Positions 27,162 through 37,471 of a DNA stretch of 64,000 nt are shown piece after piece. The stretch lies in the NCBI RefSeq assembly GCF_007954265.1, contig NZ_VOLS01000019.1, forward strand, positions 1-64,000. Reading direction: 5' to 3'. Position 1 is the first letter of the stretch, and every line of letters begins with the position of its first letter. The stretch comes from Colwellia sp. C1TZA3. GTDB lineage: Bacteria; Pseudomonadota; Gammaproteobacteria; Enterobacterales; Alteromonadaceae. The notes under the pieces are model-generated. The model had not been told where the DNA came from, did no database searches, and saw only the letters and a list, made by a program, of their open reading frames with translations. The translations under genes and the position numbers were made by a program.

Positions 27162-28097
27162 TTAGGTTTTGCACTCATTTGCAGTATTTGAGCTATTTAA
27201 GCCCGCTATTACCGCCATGGCTTGTGCAAGCATATTTTTATCGCCGTCGAGCCAATGTATTTTAGCGCCATTTCGTTCTAGCCTTCGCAGCCAAGTGTCT
27301 TGTTTTTTTGAAAATTGATGAATAGCAGAGTTCAATTTTTGAAAACAGTCATTTTCGCTTAATTGCCCCTGTAAATGTTGGGCAATAAAACGATATTCTA
27401 AGCCATAAAAATATAAGGTCTGCCAACTAACACCTTGGGCATGTAACTGTGCCACTTCTGCAATAAGGCCTTGTGCCATGCGTTGCCTTAAGCGCAGGGT
27501 TATACGTTGGCGAATAACTTCTCTGGGCCATTTTATGGCAAATATAAGTGGCTTGAGTGCGGGAAAGTCATTAATTGTATCTTGTGCCGCTAGCTCGCCT
27601 TCGGCTATTTCAATAGCGCGTACGAGTCGTTCACGTTCGATAAGATCTGTGGTGTTATGCACATTAGGTTTAAGCTGCATTAACTGTTGAACTAATTGCT
27701 CATGACTCAAGGTAGCTAATGTTGACCTAAGTGCTTTATTTTCAGGTACGGCAATTAAGCGATAGCCTTTTAAGATTGAGTCAACATAAAGGGCTGAACC
27801 ACCAGCCAAAATAGTCAGCTTATTTTTTGAGTTAATTTGCTGATAGGCATTGATAACATCTTGTTGAAAATCAAAAATATTATATTCGTAACCTGGGTCA
27901 ACAATATCAATTAAGTGATGGTTAATTTCTTGGTATTCATCAAGGTCCTTACCGCTGCCAATATCTAAACCGCGATAAACTTGTCGAGAGTCGGCTGAAA
28001 TTATTTCACCGTTTAGCATTCTTGCTAGCTCTACTGCCAGTTTGGTTTTCCCCGACGCTGTTGAACCCAGTACAACGAGCATGTTAAATGCAGACAT
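27162..28097 (-). CDS. Divergent MiaA-family tRNA dimethylallyltransferase
   Basis: 311 residues. P-loop GSTASGKT at 11-18, then DSRQVYRGLDIGSGK (the substrate-binding DSxQVYxxxxIG segment) and LAGGSALYVDSIL. It departs from canonical gammaproteobacterial MiaA: IGSGKDLDEY in place of the IGTAKP region, and FYGLEYRFIAQHLQG where standard MiaA has the GYRQ motif. Forms with these features occur in Bacteroidetes and some proteobacteria as a second MiaA. Known MiaA prenylates A37 of tRNAs; this paralogue's target is uncertain. No hfq or mutL is adjacent, as would be expected for the main miaA. Confidence 0.75.
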   Translation of the reverse strand: MSAFNMLVVLGSTASGKTKLAVELARMLNGEIISADSRQVYRGLDIGSGKDLDEYQEINHHLIDIVDPGYEYNIFDFQQDVINAYQQINSKNKLTILAGGSALYVDSILKGYRLIAVPENKALRSTLATLSHEQLVQQLMQLKPNVHNTTDLIERERLVRAIEIAEGELAAQDTINDFPALKPLIFAIKWPREVIRQRITLRLRQRMAQGLIAEVAQLHAQGVSWQTLYFYGLEYRFIAQHLQGQLSENDCFQKLNSAIHQFSKKQDTWLRRLERNGAKIHWLDGDKNMLAQAMAVIAGLNSSNTANECKT

Positions 28098-28120
28098 AGT
28101 TAACCTTTAGAAATTGATTT

Positions 28121-28509
28121 ATACCAATTGAATTAATGAATTCACGACTTAGCGAGAATTAAAAGGTTTGTAGGCACAGGTTCATTGTTTCATACTGAAC
28201 CTAAGTACCTACATCCATGTCGGCAAGGCATTGATTGAAGAGAATAGTTGTTCCATTTTCAAAATCAATAACGCCGCCTATAAGCCTTTTAAACTCGCCC
28301 TTTGGGAGCTCAGTAACAATCAAGTGCACGCTGCAAAATGTATGAAACACAGCATAACTATGCTTAATACCAAGTTGATTAATTACCTGCTTATTTTTCC
28401 TCATGAAAAAGTAGATCACTTAATTAATCAAATTGGTATAACAGCTTTTGCTGGTTCTAAGCTCGCTACTGAAGCGCTAAGTTGACAGATTCATTATTTC
28501 AACTGGTAT
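28121..28509. repeat. Repeat element D with inverted ends, containing a short B derivative
   Basis: Left end ATACCAATTGAATTAATGAA; right end, read inverted, ATACCAGTTGAAATAATGAA; both arms then share CTTAGCG. With the 73-bp B derivative (28367-28439) removed, the element is about 316 bp. Short open frames across it are not gene-like. Confidence 0.6.
28367..28439 (-). repeat. Repeat family B, internally deleted copy (73 bp)
   Basis: Both B ends are present (ATACCAAGTTGATTAATTAC and TTAATTAATCAAATTGGTAT) with the middle 90 bp missing, as expected of a MITE deletion derivative. Confidence 0.8.
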
Positions 28510-28661
28510 TTAAATAAAAGCAGAATTATATCGTTAATTTCGCCGTTATGCTTGAGAGTTAAGCACTATTTTATGAGCTTAAAAATTATCGTTTGGGATA
28601 TCGTCTTAGCTAGATTATTATAAACGCTTAACGGTATCTTCTAGAGGCACTTTAATAACGT

Positions 28662-31025
28662 ATGATAGTCAAAAAACCTGTACAAAAAGCGACCAAAAAA
28701 TTATCAAGTAACAAACTTAAAAACGCAAAAGCACCAGAGGATATTAGCAATAACCGCTTAAAAAGTGTTATTCGCTGGTCATTTTGGCTGGTAGTGAAAA
28801 TGACTTTTATCGCCGTATTTGTGCTATTTCTTTATAGTATTTATCTTGATGGTAAAGTGCGTGATAAGTTTGAAGGTCAACGCTGGCAGGTGCCTGTTCA
28901 GGTTTATGGTGCTATTGAAACTTATCACCTAGGCAGTGAGTTAAGCCTCACTAACCTAAAGCAGTCGTTAGTCGCTAATCGCTATAAAAAAGTTTTTGAT
29001 GTCAGGCGCCCTGGCGAGTTTGCCTTGTCAAAAACTCGCGCCATTATTTATCGTCGCGCTTTTGATTTTGGCGCCGGTGTGGAAGCGGCAACAAAAATGA
29101 CTATTGATCTTGTTAACGGCAATATTCAAAAGTTATATCTTAATGACAAAAAGGTTTCACAACTGCGATTAGAGCCACTTTTACTCGATAGAATTTTGCC
29201 TGAAAGCAAAGAGGACCGGGTTTTGGTGTCATTGCAATCGGTGCCAACAAAATTATTAGACACCTTATTATTAATTGAAGACCGTGATTTTTATTTTCAT
29301 CATGGCGTTTCACCGTTAGGCATTTTACGCGCACTGTATCAAAATTTTAGGGCAGGGCGAACGGTGCAAGGTGGCAGTACGTTAACGCAGCAACTGGTTA
29401 AAAATATGTTTTTAACTCGTGATAAAACCTTATGGCGTAAAGCGAACGAAGCCATTATGGCGCTGATCTTAGAGTATCGATATAGCAAAGACCAATTATT
29501 AGAAGCGTATATTAATGAAGTCTATTTAGGCCAGCATTATGCCAATGGTATTTATGGCTTTGGGCTCGCCGCTGAGTTTTACTTTGGTAAGTCAATTCAA
29601 TCACTTAACTTAGAACAAATGGCGATGATTATTGGCCAAGTTAAGGGACCTAGTTACTATGATCCTTGGCGTTTTCCAGAGCGCACTATTAAGCGTCGAG
29701 ATTTAGTTTTAAGATTAATGTATCAGCAAGAAATTATTGCCCAGCATGAGTTTGAGCGTGCACTAGAGTCACCGTTATCGATCAGAAAAAAACGTCGTGT
29801 AAAACAGCAAAAATTCCCCGCTTATCTGCAATTGGTCAAAGCTGAATTAGCGCGGCATTTATCTCAATATGAGCAACAATCTGGTGTTAGAGTATTTACC
29901 GGTTTTGCCATTAATCAACAGCTGGCATTACAAGCCAGTATTGATCAAACTTTACCAATTTTAGAGCAACAGTCGGGCGCTGAATTGCAAGTGGCGATGG
30001 TAGTGTCTGATTTTAAAACCGGTGTAGTGCGCGCTTTAATTGCCGGGAAAAAGGCTGGTTACGCAGGGTTTAATCGTGCGTTACATGCTAAGCGCCCCAT
30101 TGGTTCTTTAATTAAACCTGCGATATATATTGCGGCGTTAGAGCGCTATCAACGCTTTAATTTAGCGACTTTAATTGCAGATAAAGCGATTACCCTGTCA
30201 ACTGAAAACGGCCAAGCATGGCGACCCAAAAATTATGATGGTCAGTACCGAGGCCAAGTGCATTTAATTGATGCCTTAGTATCAAGCCTTAATGTGCCAA
30301 CAGTGAATTTAGGTATGGAGCTAGGTTTGGACAATGTTGCTCAAGCCATTCATTTATTGGGCTATCAGGATGATATTGTGACTCGTCCGTCAATGCTGCT
30401 TGGAGCATTAAATATGTCACCAATGCAAATAAACCAACTCTACATACCTATTGCTAATCATGGCGTGGCTGAAACGTCACATGCGATAGAGCGAATAGTT
30501 AGCGCTCGTGGTGAAACCTTATGGCAGTTTCAGGCCTTAGAACAAGCCATTATTTCCACACAAGCGGCTTATTTACTCAACTTTTCCTTAAATAAAGTAA
30601 CTACGTCAGGCACCGCAAGTTCGTTAACGTGGCGGCTTAAAGATAAAAAAATAGCGGGAAAAACTGGCACAACTAATGATTTAAGAGACAGTTGGTTTGT
30701 GGGCTATGATAATGAAATTTTAGTCACCACTTGGATAGGTCGAGACGATAACAAATCAACTAAATTAACTGGTAGTAGCGGTGCATTAGTGCTGTTTGCC
30801 GAATTTATGCAAAAAACTGGCGCGGTTAGCCGACGCCCAAAAATGCCAGCAAATGTTGAGTTAGTACGCTTTGATAATAAAAGTGGTCGGGCGGTGATAC
30901 AAAGCTGTGATAATTCGCAATTACTGCCTGCTGTTACCACGGGGTTGATTTATGAAACACAATGCCAACAAGTGCCTAAAAAAGTAAAACCGAAATCTTG
31001 GCTAGAAAAGTTATTTGGTGATTAG
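28662..31025 (+). CDS. mrcB: Penicillin-binding protein 1B (bifunctional transglycosylase/transpeptidase)
   Basis: 787 residues. Basic cytoplasmic tail, one membrane helix (MTFIAVFVLFLYSIYL), a UB2H domain, then the glycosyltransferase with catalytic Glu in IEDRDFYFHHG and the GGSTLTQQLVKNMF motif. The transpeptidase has SLIK as the active-site SxxK, SSLN as the SxN and KTGTTND as the KTG box. It polymerises and cross-links peptidoglycan in the periplasm; its activator LpoB would be encoded elsewhere. In many relatives mrcB directly follows hrpB; here a 4.8-kb interval separates them. Confidence 0.96.
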   Translation: MIVKKPVQKATKKLSSNKLKNAKAPEDISNNRLKSVIRWSFWLVVKMTFIAVFVLFLYSIYLDGKVRDKFEGQRWQVPVQVYGAIETYHLGSELSLTNLKQSLVANRYKKVFDVRRPGEFALSKTRAIIYRRAFDFGAGVEAATKMTIDLVNGNIQKLYLNDKKVSQLRLEPLLLDRILPESKEDRVLVSLQSVPTKLLDTLLLIEDRDFYFHHGVSPLGILRALYQNFRAGRTVQGGSTLTQQLVKNMFLTRDKTLWRKANEAIMALILEYRYSKDQLLEAYINEVYLGQHYANGIYGFGLAAEFYFGKSIQSLNLEQMAMIIGQVKGPSYYDPWRFPERTIKRRDLVLRLMYQQEIIAQHEFERALESPLSIRKKRRVKQQKFPAYLQLVKAELARHLSQYEQQSGVRVFTGFAINQQLALQASIDQTLPILEQQSGAELQVAMVVSDFKTGVVRALIAGKKAGYAGFNRALHAKRPIGSLIKPAIYIAALERYQRFNLATLIADKAITLSTENGQAWRPKNYDGQYRGQVHLIDALVSSLNVPTVNLGMELGLDNVAQAIHLLGYQDDIVTRPSMLLGALNMSPMQINQLYIPIANHGVAETSHAIERIVSARGETLWQFQALEQAIISTQAAYLLNFSLNKVTTSGTASSLTWRLKDKKIAGKTGTTNDLRDSWFVGYDNEILVTTWIGRDDNKSTKLTGSSGALVLFAEFMQKTGAVSRRPKMPANVELVRFDNKSGRAVIQSCDNSQLLPAVTTGLIYETQCQQVPKKVKPKSWLEKLFGD

Positions 31026-31231
31026 TGTTATAGTGCGCTTAACTGCTCAGCTTTTGGTGGGTAAGTTTCGCTATGGTGTCGTTTGAATAACCCTGCTTTT
31101 AGCACTATGGAGAGCGTAAAAACATAGCACTGAGTAAAGCCTATTAAGCCATATAGTTAGCATCAAAGTATTTATCTATAGGTATTTATATAAAAGTACC
31201 TATGTAAAAGTACCTACGTAAAAGGAACATT

Positions 31232-31657
31232 ATGAAATATAGACTAAACTTTGGTTGTTTTATACTGCTGGCTGAAAATATTGTTGAAGTTACAATTGAT
31301 GAAGGTATTGAATTCTCACTTGAAATGATTGAAGAGTGTGCCGTTTTTTTTAAAGCACATATACCGGGTGATTTTGGCATGCTTATTAACAGAACTAATG
31401 AGTATAGTTATAGTTATGAAGCGAAATTATCTATATGTTCTTATGAGGGTTTAAAAGCCATTGCCTTTGTTTGCCATTCAGATAACAGCCACATTATTGT
31501 AGCAGATGTAAATTTATTACGCGCATATGATAAGTGGAATAGTGCTATTTTTTCTGGCTTAGAGCTAGAATGGCAACAGGCATTACAGTGGCTAAAAGGC
31601 GAGTTATTAATAGGTGATCAGCAAGCCGCAAATATTGAACAGCTGATACCAAGTTGA
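31232..31657 (+). CDS. Unknown cytoplasmic protein, STAS/SpoIIAA-like pattern
   Basis: 141 residues without signal peptide or membrane segment. The layout, an N-terminal beta pair, ISICSYEGLKAIAF-type strands, a variable middle and a final helix (WQQALQWLKGELL), resembles STAS/SpoIIAA-like proteins and the protein at 20458. AAAAGGAAC lies before the ATG, and the leader holds near-tandem AAAAGTACCTATGT units. The last codons (LIPS-stop) fall in the end of a degenerate family B repeat. No function is recognised. Confidence 0.6.
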   Translation: MKYRLNFGCFILLAENIVEVTIDEGIEFSLEMIEECAVFFKAHIPGDFGMLINRTNEYSYSYEAKLSICSYEGLKAIAFVCHSDNSHIIVADVNLLRAYDKWNSAIFSGLELEWQQALQWLKGELLIGDQQAANIEQLIPS

Positions 31658-31711
31658 CTAATTAACCGGTGACTTTTTTTCGTAGGTGATAAAAAATGAA
31701 AAATTTATACT

Positions 31712-31741
31712 AAAAAGCAAACCATTAGGTTTGCTTTTTTA
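31712..31741 (+). terminator. Terminator
   Basis: AAAAAGCAAACC-ATTA-GGTTTGCTTTTTT: perfect 12-bp stem and T run after the gene at 31232; also functional leftward for dolP in principle, but far from it. Confidence 0.85.
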
Positions 31742-31909
31742 TGTTCAGGGAAGAACGGTGTGTCACGATCACATGGTCGCTCCTAGCCATTCATGGCTTC
31801 ACGACATTAATACATCCATGTATATCGATGTGAAAGAGTGACGATGTTTAGGTCTATCTCAGACATTTTGTCTTTTGATATAGTAGTGTTTTAGACGTTT
31901 TTTATAGAG

Positions 31910-32482
31910 TTAATCTAAGTATTCAAATATTTTGAACACTCGGTTAACGCCACTAGCATTGCGCGCAATATTTACCGCCATAGTCGCTTGTGCTTTAGTG
32001 ACCAAGCCCATCAAAAACACTTCACCATTTTCCGTTATCACTTTAATATTGGTTGCGTCTAGTTTCTCAGCGCCAAATAAAGAGGCTTTTACTTTTGACG
32101 TTAGCCAAACATCACTAGTTCTTGTGATAAAAGATGTGGTGTTGCTAATACGAATCTGGTTATGCAGTTGCTTAACGCCATTGACCCCATTAATTGTTTT
32201 AATAGCTTCATCGCGTAAATAGCTATTAGGTGCTTGCCCAATAACTAGCACACTGCCATTAACACTAACCACTTGTAAGTTAGTATTGTCACTTAACGCG
32301 TCTATTTGGGTGAGTTTTGCATAGGCATCGATTTCAATTTTTTGGTCGTCTATTTGATTGCCCAAAGAACGATTATCCGTTGCCATGCTCGCACCACCAA
32401 CAACGCCAACAACAGCAACAGCAACACAGCCTTGCAGTAACACAGTAAGGGTAATTATGCTGACAATTGATTTTATCGACAT
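31910..32482 (-). CDS. dolP: BON-domain outer-membrane lipoprotein DolP (YraP)
   Basis: 190 residues: lipobox LLQGC (Cys19) and two BON domains (around 45-112 and 125-190) with the pattern LQVVSVNGSVLVIGQ and IKVITENGEVFLMGLVTK. DolP binds anionic phospholipids in the outer membrane and supports envelope integrity. It is last of the lpoA-yraN-diaA-dolP set, one base after the diaA stop, as in E. coli. Confidence 0.93.
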   Translation of the reverse strand: MSIKSIVSIITLTVLLQGCVAVAVVGVVGGASMATDNRSLGNQIDDQKIEIDAYAKLTQIDALSDNTNLQVVSVNGSVLVIGQAPNSYLRDEAIKTINGVNGVKQLHNQIRISNTTSFITRTSDVWLTSKVKASLFGAEKLDATNIKVITENGEVFLMGLVTKAQATMAVNIARNASGVNRVFKIFEYLD

Positions 32483-32483
32483 A

Positions 32484-33116
<633 letters not shown>

Positions 33117-33491
33117 TTAAAAGGCATTTTTAAGCCAAGTAATTGCTGGGTTATTAATATCGCCTTGCATAGCGATAACATCGAATCGGCAAGGGGTATT
33201 ATATTCATTTAATCCGGCCTGTTGCAGATAAAATGCCGCACATTGTTTAATTTTTTGCTGTTTTTTAATAGAAACAGCAGCAATAGCGCCGCCAAAGTGA
33301 TTATTTTTGCGATACTTCACTTCTACAAAGACCCAAACATCATTTTCACTCATGATTAAATCAATTTCACCACGGCGATTTTGAAAATTACAGGTCTGTA
33401 AGACTAGACCCTGTTGGCTTAAATAGTGGGCCGCTAATTGCTCACTATTTTTACCTGTAGTCACTGTGTTGTTCTTATTAGTCCATAGCAA
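33117..33491 (-). CDS. yraN: YraN family (UPF0102) endonuclease-like protein
   Basis: 124 residues. The signature GEIDLIMSENDVWVFVEVKYR contains the Asp and ExK residues of the restriction-endonuclease-like fold. Function unproven. It overlaps the lpoA stop by 14 bp and lies 42 bp before diaA. Confidence 0.93.
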   Translation of the reverse strand: MLWTNKNNTVTTGKNSEQLAAHYLSQQGLVLQTCNFQNRRGEIDLIMSENDVWVFVEVKYRKNNHFGGAIAAVSIKKQQKIKQCAAFYLQQAGLNEYNTPCRFDVIAMQGDINNPAITWLKNAF

Positions 33492-35355
33492 TTTCTTGTA
33501 CCTTGCTGCGACTGTATTTGCCCCAAATTAGGCTGCGGGTCAAAATATTATCAACACCCAATTGTAATATACCGGTTTGACCATAATGCCGGACATAAGT
33601 TTTATTTTGCATAGCAGAAATCTTGTCTACTAAGGCTAAACTGTCAAAACCCATGGCAAAAATACTTTGTAAGCTGTCACTGCGATTAGGCCAAAGTTTT
33701 TTTGCTTGTGCCGCTAAGACTTGGTTTTGTTGTTTACTTTTTAACTGCCAAGGCATTTCGGTAAATATTAAACCAGACAAGTCACGATTATCACTCTTAT
33801 CTATTTTAGAGCTGTGACTGCGTGAGCTGGCATAGACCGGAATTATATCAGCAAAAGGGCTAATATTAACGTCGATATAAGGTTTTAAAAGCTTGGTTTC
33901 TAGCGGCAAACCCACTACGTAAATCATATCAATATCTCGACGATTACGTAATTCACTTTGAATGGAATATTTTATATAGCGATTTAGCTCTTTTGTTCTT
34001 TGCTGGCTTAGATCAACGCCAAGGCTAGCTTTAAGTTGATTTTGCATTTTAGCATCGCTATTAAAAAAGACAATTTCTGGCGCCTTACCGGTGATATGTT
34101 GCCATTGTTGGCTGAAGGTCTGCGCGATGCGACGACTGGCATTGTCTTGATGGCTTAATATTATTGGGTATTGATAATGTTGACGACTGAGTGTAGTAGC
34201 CGCTTGTATCGCTTCATCTTCTGGTCGCATTGATAAAGCAACTTGATGAGGCAGTAAGGCAATAGCTGATGGTAAATTAAGCAACAATGTTGGTGTTATT
34301 ATCTCAGTTTGGGCTAAATAGCGCTCAACATTTTCTTTTAGTAGCGGGCCTATAACATAGTCGATGTTTAGCTCAGTTAGCTTGGCATTTAACGTAGTCA
34401 TATCTAAAGTTGTTGAATCAATAAAGTGTAAAGTTTTAGCGCTATTGATATTGTAAGCCGCCAGTACACCTTGTTGCGCTACTTTGCCGGCGCGTTCTTG
34501 CTTACCTGAAAGCGGGATAATAATGGCAATGTTTTGATATTCGTTAGTTAATGTTGGCGCTTGTTGGCGTAACCTTGTCACAATATATTCTGCAGGGTGG
34601 CTGCTAAACTCTCGTTGCCATTGGCGTAAATAGCGTTTGAATCTGGCATGGTCATCGCCAAATTGATTGGCAAAAGCAAGCAGTTTGCTCCAACCTTTAA
34701 AGTTCGGTGGCGACATTTTAATTAACTGTTGGTGCTGCCAAGGTGATAATTGACAAAGTTGTTGCCAAATAATGTCAATATCGTATTCAGTTGCCGGTGA
34801 GCTTTCAGCAAAGGCTCTTAAGTTCGCATCTAGTGCGGCAATGGGCAGGTTTCTTTGTGTTTGCACCTGAGTTAATGTTTGAAAATAGTCAAGGCGGTGA
34901 GTCAGTTGCGCTTTTTCTTTAATATTATTGGCGTTTTCGAGTGCTAGATAAGCATCAGGTATTATTGCCAAGGCTAAGAAACTTTTAGCCTCAATAATAG
35001 CTAGGCGATATTGCTCTATTGGCGATGGCGCTAAACCATCGAGTTGCTTAGCTAACCAAAGCGCTTTATGGGGTTTAGCTTGTGCTAGATATAACTCACT
35101 GGCGTTTAATAACGAGTTAAGGGCTTCATCCTGTTGGTTGGCTGAAACTTGTGATGCCGCTTGCGCAACTAGTTGCTCAGCGGTTAAATTTGTTGCAAGC
35201 GCTTGCATAGTTTCAGCTTGTTTTTCAGCTGACTCTGCTGGTTTACTTGGCTTAGTTGTTGAACAGCTAGCCAAAATAGCGACTGTTATAAACGCACAAA
35301 GACCACTTTTATAAGATGAAAACCAATTAGTGAGTGTCAAAGTTAATAAATCCAT
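33478..35355 (-). CDS. lpoA: PBP1A activator lipoprotein LpoA
   Basis: 625 residues. Long basic N-region then a lipobox ILASC (Cys31). The N-terminal half is TPR-like helices (about 50-260); the C-terminal half has a periplasmic binding-protein fold (IIIPLSGKQERAGKVAQQGV, YVIGPLLKENVERYL, VYASSRSHSS). LpoA stimulates the peptidoglycan synthase PBP1A from the outer membrane. The start is 62 bp from the divergent rsmI start. Confidence 0.93.
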   Translation of the reverse strand: MDLLTLTLTNWFSSYKSGLCAFITVAILASCSTTKPSKPAESAEKQAETMQALATNLTAEQLVAQAASQVSANQQDEALNSLLNASELYLAQAKPHKALWLAKQLDGLAPSPIEQYRLAIIEAKSFLALAIIPDAYLALENANNIKEKAQLTHRLDYFQTLTQVQTQRNLPIAALDANLRAFAESSPATEYDIDIIWQQLCQLSPWQHQQLIKMSPPNFKGWSKLLAFANQFGDDHARFKRYLRQWQREFSSHPAEYIVTRLRQQAPTLTNEYQNIAIIIPLSGKQERAGKVAQQGVLAAYNINSAKTLHFIDSTTLDMTTLNAKLTELNIDYVIGPLLKENVERYLAQTEIITPTLLLNLPSAIALLPHQVALSMRPEDEAIQAATTLSRQHYQYPIILSHQDNASRRIAQTFSQQWQHITGKAPEIVFFNSDAKMQNQLKASLGVDLSQQRTKELNRYIKYSIQSELRNRRDIDMIYVVGLPLETKLLKPYIDVNISPFADIIPVYASSRSHSSKIDKSDNRDLSGLIFTEMPWQLKSKQQNQVLAAQAKKLWPNRSDSLQSIFAMGFDSLALVDKISAMQNKTYVRHYGQTGILQLGVDNILTRSLIWGKYSRSKVQEIAMD

Positions 35356-35417
35356 ACTTTTTAATAGTGCTTTATAATAAACTTCATCCTCTTCAGTCTC
35401 AACACAAGTATTTTATT

Positions 35418-36269
35418 ATGTCGGATTCTCAAATTCAGCCCAGCACCTTATATATAGTTGCCACACCTATCGGTAACCTAGGTGATCTTAGTCAACGGGC
35501 GCGGGATATACTCGAACAGGTCGATATTATTGCCTGTGAAGATACTCGGCATACCCAACGTTTGTTATCAGCTTATGCGATTAAAAATAAAACCATGTCG
35601 ATGCATGATCATAACGAACGTCAGCGCCAAGAACAAATTGCCATCTTGTTAAAAGAAGGAAAAAGTGTCGCCTTAGTGTCAGACGCTGGCACACCGTTAA
35701 TTAGTGACCCGGGTTTTCATTTAGTACGCCATTGTCGCCAACAAGGGCTGCAAGTTTCACCCATTCCCGGTGCTTGTGCCGCTATCGCTGCGCTGTCTGT
35801 CGCCGGTTTACCCACTGATAGATTTACCTTTGAAGGTTTTTTACCGTCAAAAACAGGTGCGCGACAATCAACATTAAACGAACTGGCCAACGAACCCCGA
35901 ACTATGGTGTTTTATGATGCGCCGCGCCGTGCCATTGATACCGTTGAAGACATCGTTAAAACTCTTGGTGGTGAACGCTATGTTGTGATGGCGCGAGAAT
36001 TAACCAAAACTTTTGAAACTATTCATTCAGACACCGCGGCAAACTTATTAGCTTTTTTACAAGCAGATCCTAATCAGCTTAAAGGTGAAATGGTGCTGAT
36101 CATCGAAGGGAAAAAAATTGATCCCAATGATATTCCCGCTCATGTGGTGGCAACACTGAAGTTACTCTTGTCAGAAATGAAGCCAAAAAGAGCTTGCGCT
36201 ATTGCGGCAGAAATTCATGGCGTGAAGAAAAACGCACTTTATGAATATGCTTTAGCAATGAAAGAGTAA
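35418..36269 (+). CDS. rsmI: 16S rRNA (cytidine(1402)-2'-O)-methyltransferase
   Basis: 283 residues. TLYIVATPIGNLGDLSQRA, CEDTRHTQRLL and VSDAGTPLISDPGF are classic RsmI/tetrapyrrole-methylase-fold motifs. It 2'-O-methylates C1402 in the decoding centre. I use the ATG at 35418 (MSDSQIQPSTLYIV); the frame is open 28 codons further but overlaps the lpoA start. Divergent from lpoA as in most relatives. Confidence 0.95.
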   Translation: MSDSQIQPSTLYIVATPIGNLGDLSQRARDILEQVDIIACEDTRHTQRLLSAYAIKNKTMSMHDHNERQRQEQIAILLKEGKSVALVSDAGTPLISDPGFHLVRHCRQQGLQVSPIPGACAAIAALSVAGLPTDRFTFEGFLPSKTGARQSTLNELANEPRTMVFYDAPRRAIDTVEDIVKTLGGERYVVMARELTKTFETIHSDTAANLLAFLQADPNQLKGEMVLIIEGKKIDPNDIPAHVVATLKLLLSEMKPKRACAIAAEIHGVKKNALYEYALAMKE

Positions 36270-36273
36270 CTGT

Positions 36274-36927
36274 TTAGGTTATCTCTATCGGCTGAATGGT
36301 GTAGTTACTATTTTTTTGGCCGATATCTTTTACCGCTATAAAGCTCTCTCTGCTTTTAAGCTTTTGTAAGTAGGCTTGAGTTTGTGGCTGATAATGCTTG
36401 GCTAGCCCGAGCAGTTCGCCTAAGTAAAGCGCATAACCGACACTAATGTCGGCAATGGTGAAGCGATTGTCGACCAAATAGTGATGGTTTTCTAAATGGA
36501 TGTTTAAGCGCTTTAAGCGCGCTAAATACCAAATAGCATAGTCTTTAACTACTTGGGGCTGTTGGCGCTCAGGCTTTTCAAACTGGCTGTATCGCAAGAC
36601 TAGAGTCTGTGGAAATGTCAGCGTAGCATCACTACTAAATAGCCAATTCAGGTAGGCACCGTATTCTGGGTGTGTTATGGCTATATTCAAATGAGTTTGA
36701 GGGTAACGCTCTGCTAGGTATAACAACATTGCACTTGATTCGGTCAGCGTGGTATCACCATCTTTAAGAAAAGGTACTGTGCCTAAAGGGTTAGTCTTTA
36801 AATAAGCTTGGTCTAAAAAACGCGGTGGGAATGCCAATGTATGTAAGGTGTATTCAAGCTGCATTTCTTTTAAAGCCCACAAAACACGGAGTGAGCGGGT
36901 GTTGTGGCAGTGCCAAAGTTCAATCAT
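36274..36927 (-). CDS. Glutathione S-transferase family protein
   Basis: 217 residues. Thioredoxin-like N-domain (MIELWHCHNTRSLRVLWALKE, NPLGTVPFLKDGDTTLTESSAMLLYL with the glutathione-binding ES pair) and a helical C-domain (LVDNRFTIADISVGYAL). The likely role is conjugation or reduction of small electrophiles. It ends 5 bp from the convergent rsmI stop. Confidence 0.9.
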   Translation of the reverse strand: MIELWHCHNTRSLRVLWALKEMQLEYTLHTLAFPPRFLDQAYLKTNPLGTVPFLKDGDTTLTESSAMLLYLAERYPQTHLNIAITHPEYGAYLNWLFSSDATLTFPQTLVLRYSQFEKPERQQPQVVKDYAIWYLARLKRLNIHLENHHYLVDNRFTIADISVGYALYLGELLGLAKHYQPQTQAYLQKLKSRESFIAVKDIGQKNSNYTIQPIEIT

Positions 36928-36990
36928 AAATAAAGCCTAAGTCATTTTTTAGCTTACTATAACAGCAGATTTATACCCGTGATATTTAAT

Positions 36991-37020
36991 TTAGACCTAA
37001 GTGAATATATGGGGTAGAAT
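36991..37020 (+). promoter_or_regulatory. Probable sigma70 promoter of rnpB
   Basis: TTAGAC, 18-bp spacer, TAGAAT, then the G+C-rich discriminator GCGCCCC immediately before the RNA, as is usual for stable-RNA promoters. Confidence 0.55.
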
Positions 37021-37027
37021 GCGCCCC

Positions 37028-37460
37028 GAGTTGACGAGACAATCGCTGCTTTGTCGTTGTATCACTTATTTTTAATAAGCGGTAAACAGATAGAGGGGAG
37101 GAAAGTCCGGGCTCCAATGAATAGGGTGCCAGGTAACGCCTGGGGGGCGCGAGCCCACGACAAGTGCAGCAGAGAGAAGACCGCCGATGGTTACTTTTTC
37201 GAAAGTTTCACAGGTAAGGCTGAAAGGGTGCGGTAAGAGCGCACCGGATTGCTGGTAACAGTAATTGCAGGGTAAACTCCACCCGGAGCAAGACCAAATA
37301 GGGTTTCATGACTATGTTAACGCAAGTTCTCATAGTATAAGCGTGGTTCGCGTGGAAACCGGGTAGGTTGCTTGAGCTATAGAGCGATTTATAGCCTAGA
37401 CGAATGATTGTCACTCTTCCTTGGAAGAGATACAAAACCCGGCTTATGCGTCATCTCAAC
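37028..37460 (+). ncRNA. rnpB: RNase P RNA, class A
   Basis: Conserved elements in order: AGAGGGGAGGAAAGTCCGGGC (near 37091) and AGGGTGCCAGGTAACGCCTGG, CAGAGAGAAGACCGCCGATGG, AGGCTGAAAGGGTGCGGTAAG, AACTCCACCCGGAGCAAG, and the 3' ACCCGGCTTATGCG tail, which pairs with the 5' region. The ends are placed by comparison with E. coli M1 RNA. The catalytic RNA processes tRNA 5' ends. The 3' end from about 37432 is duplicated at 41836. Confidence 0.96.
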
Positions 37461-37471
37461 TATTTTACAAT

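Noticed and set aside
28201-28485. 72- and 84-residue frames on opposite strands
   Set aside because: Both lie within element D and its nested B derivative.
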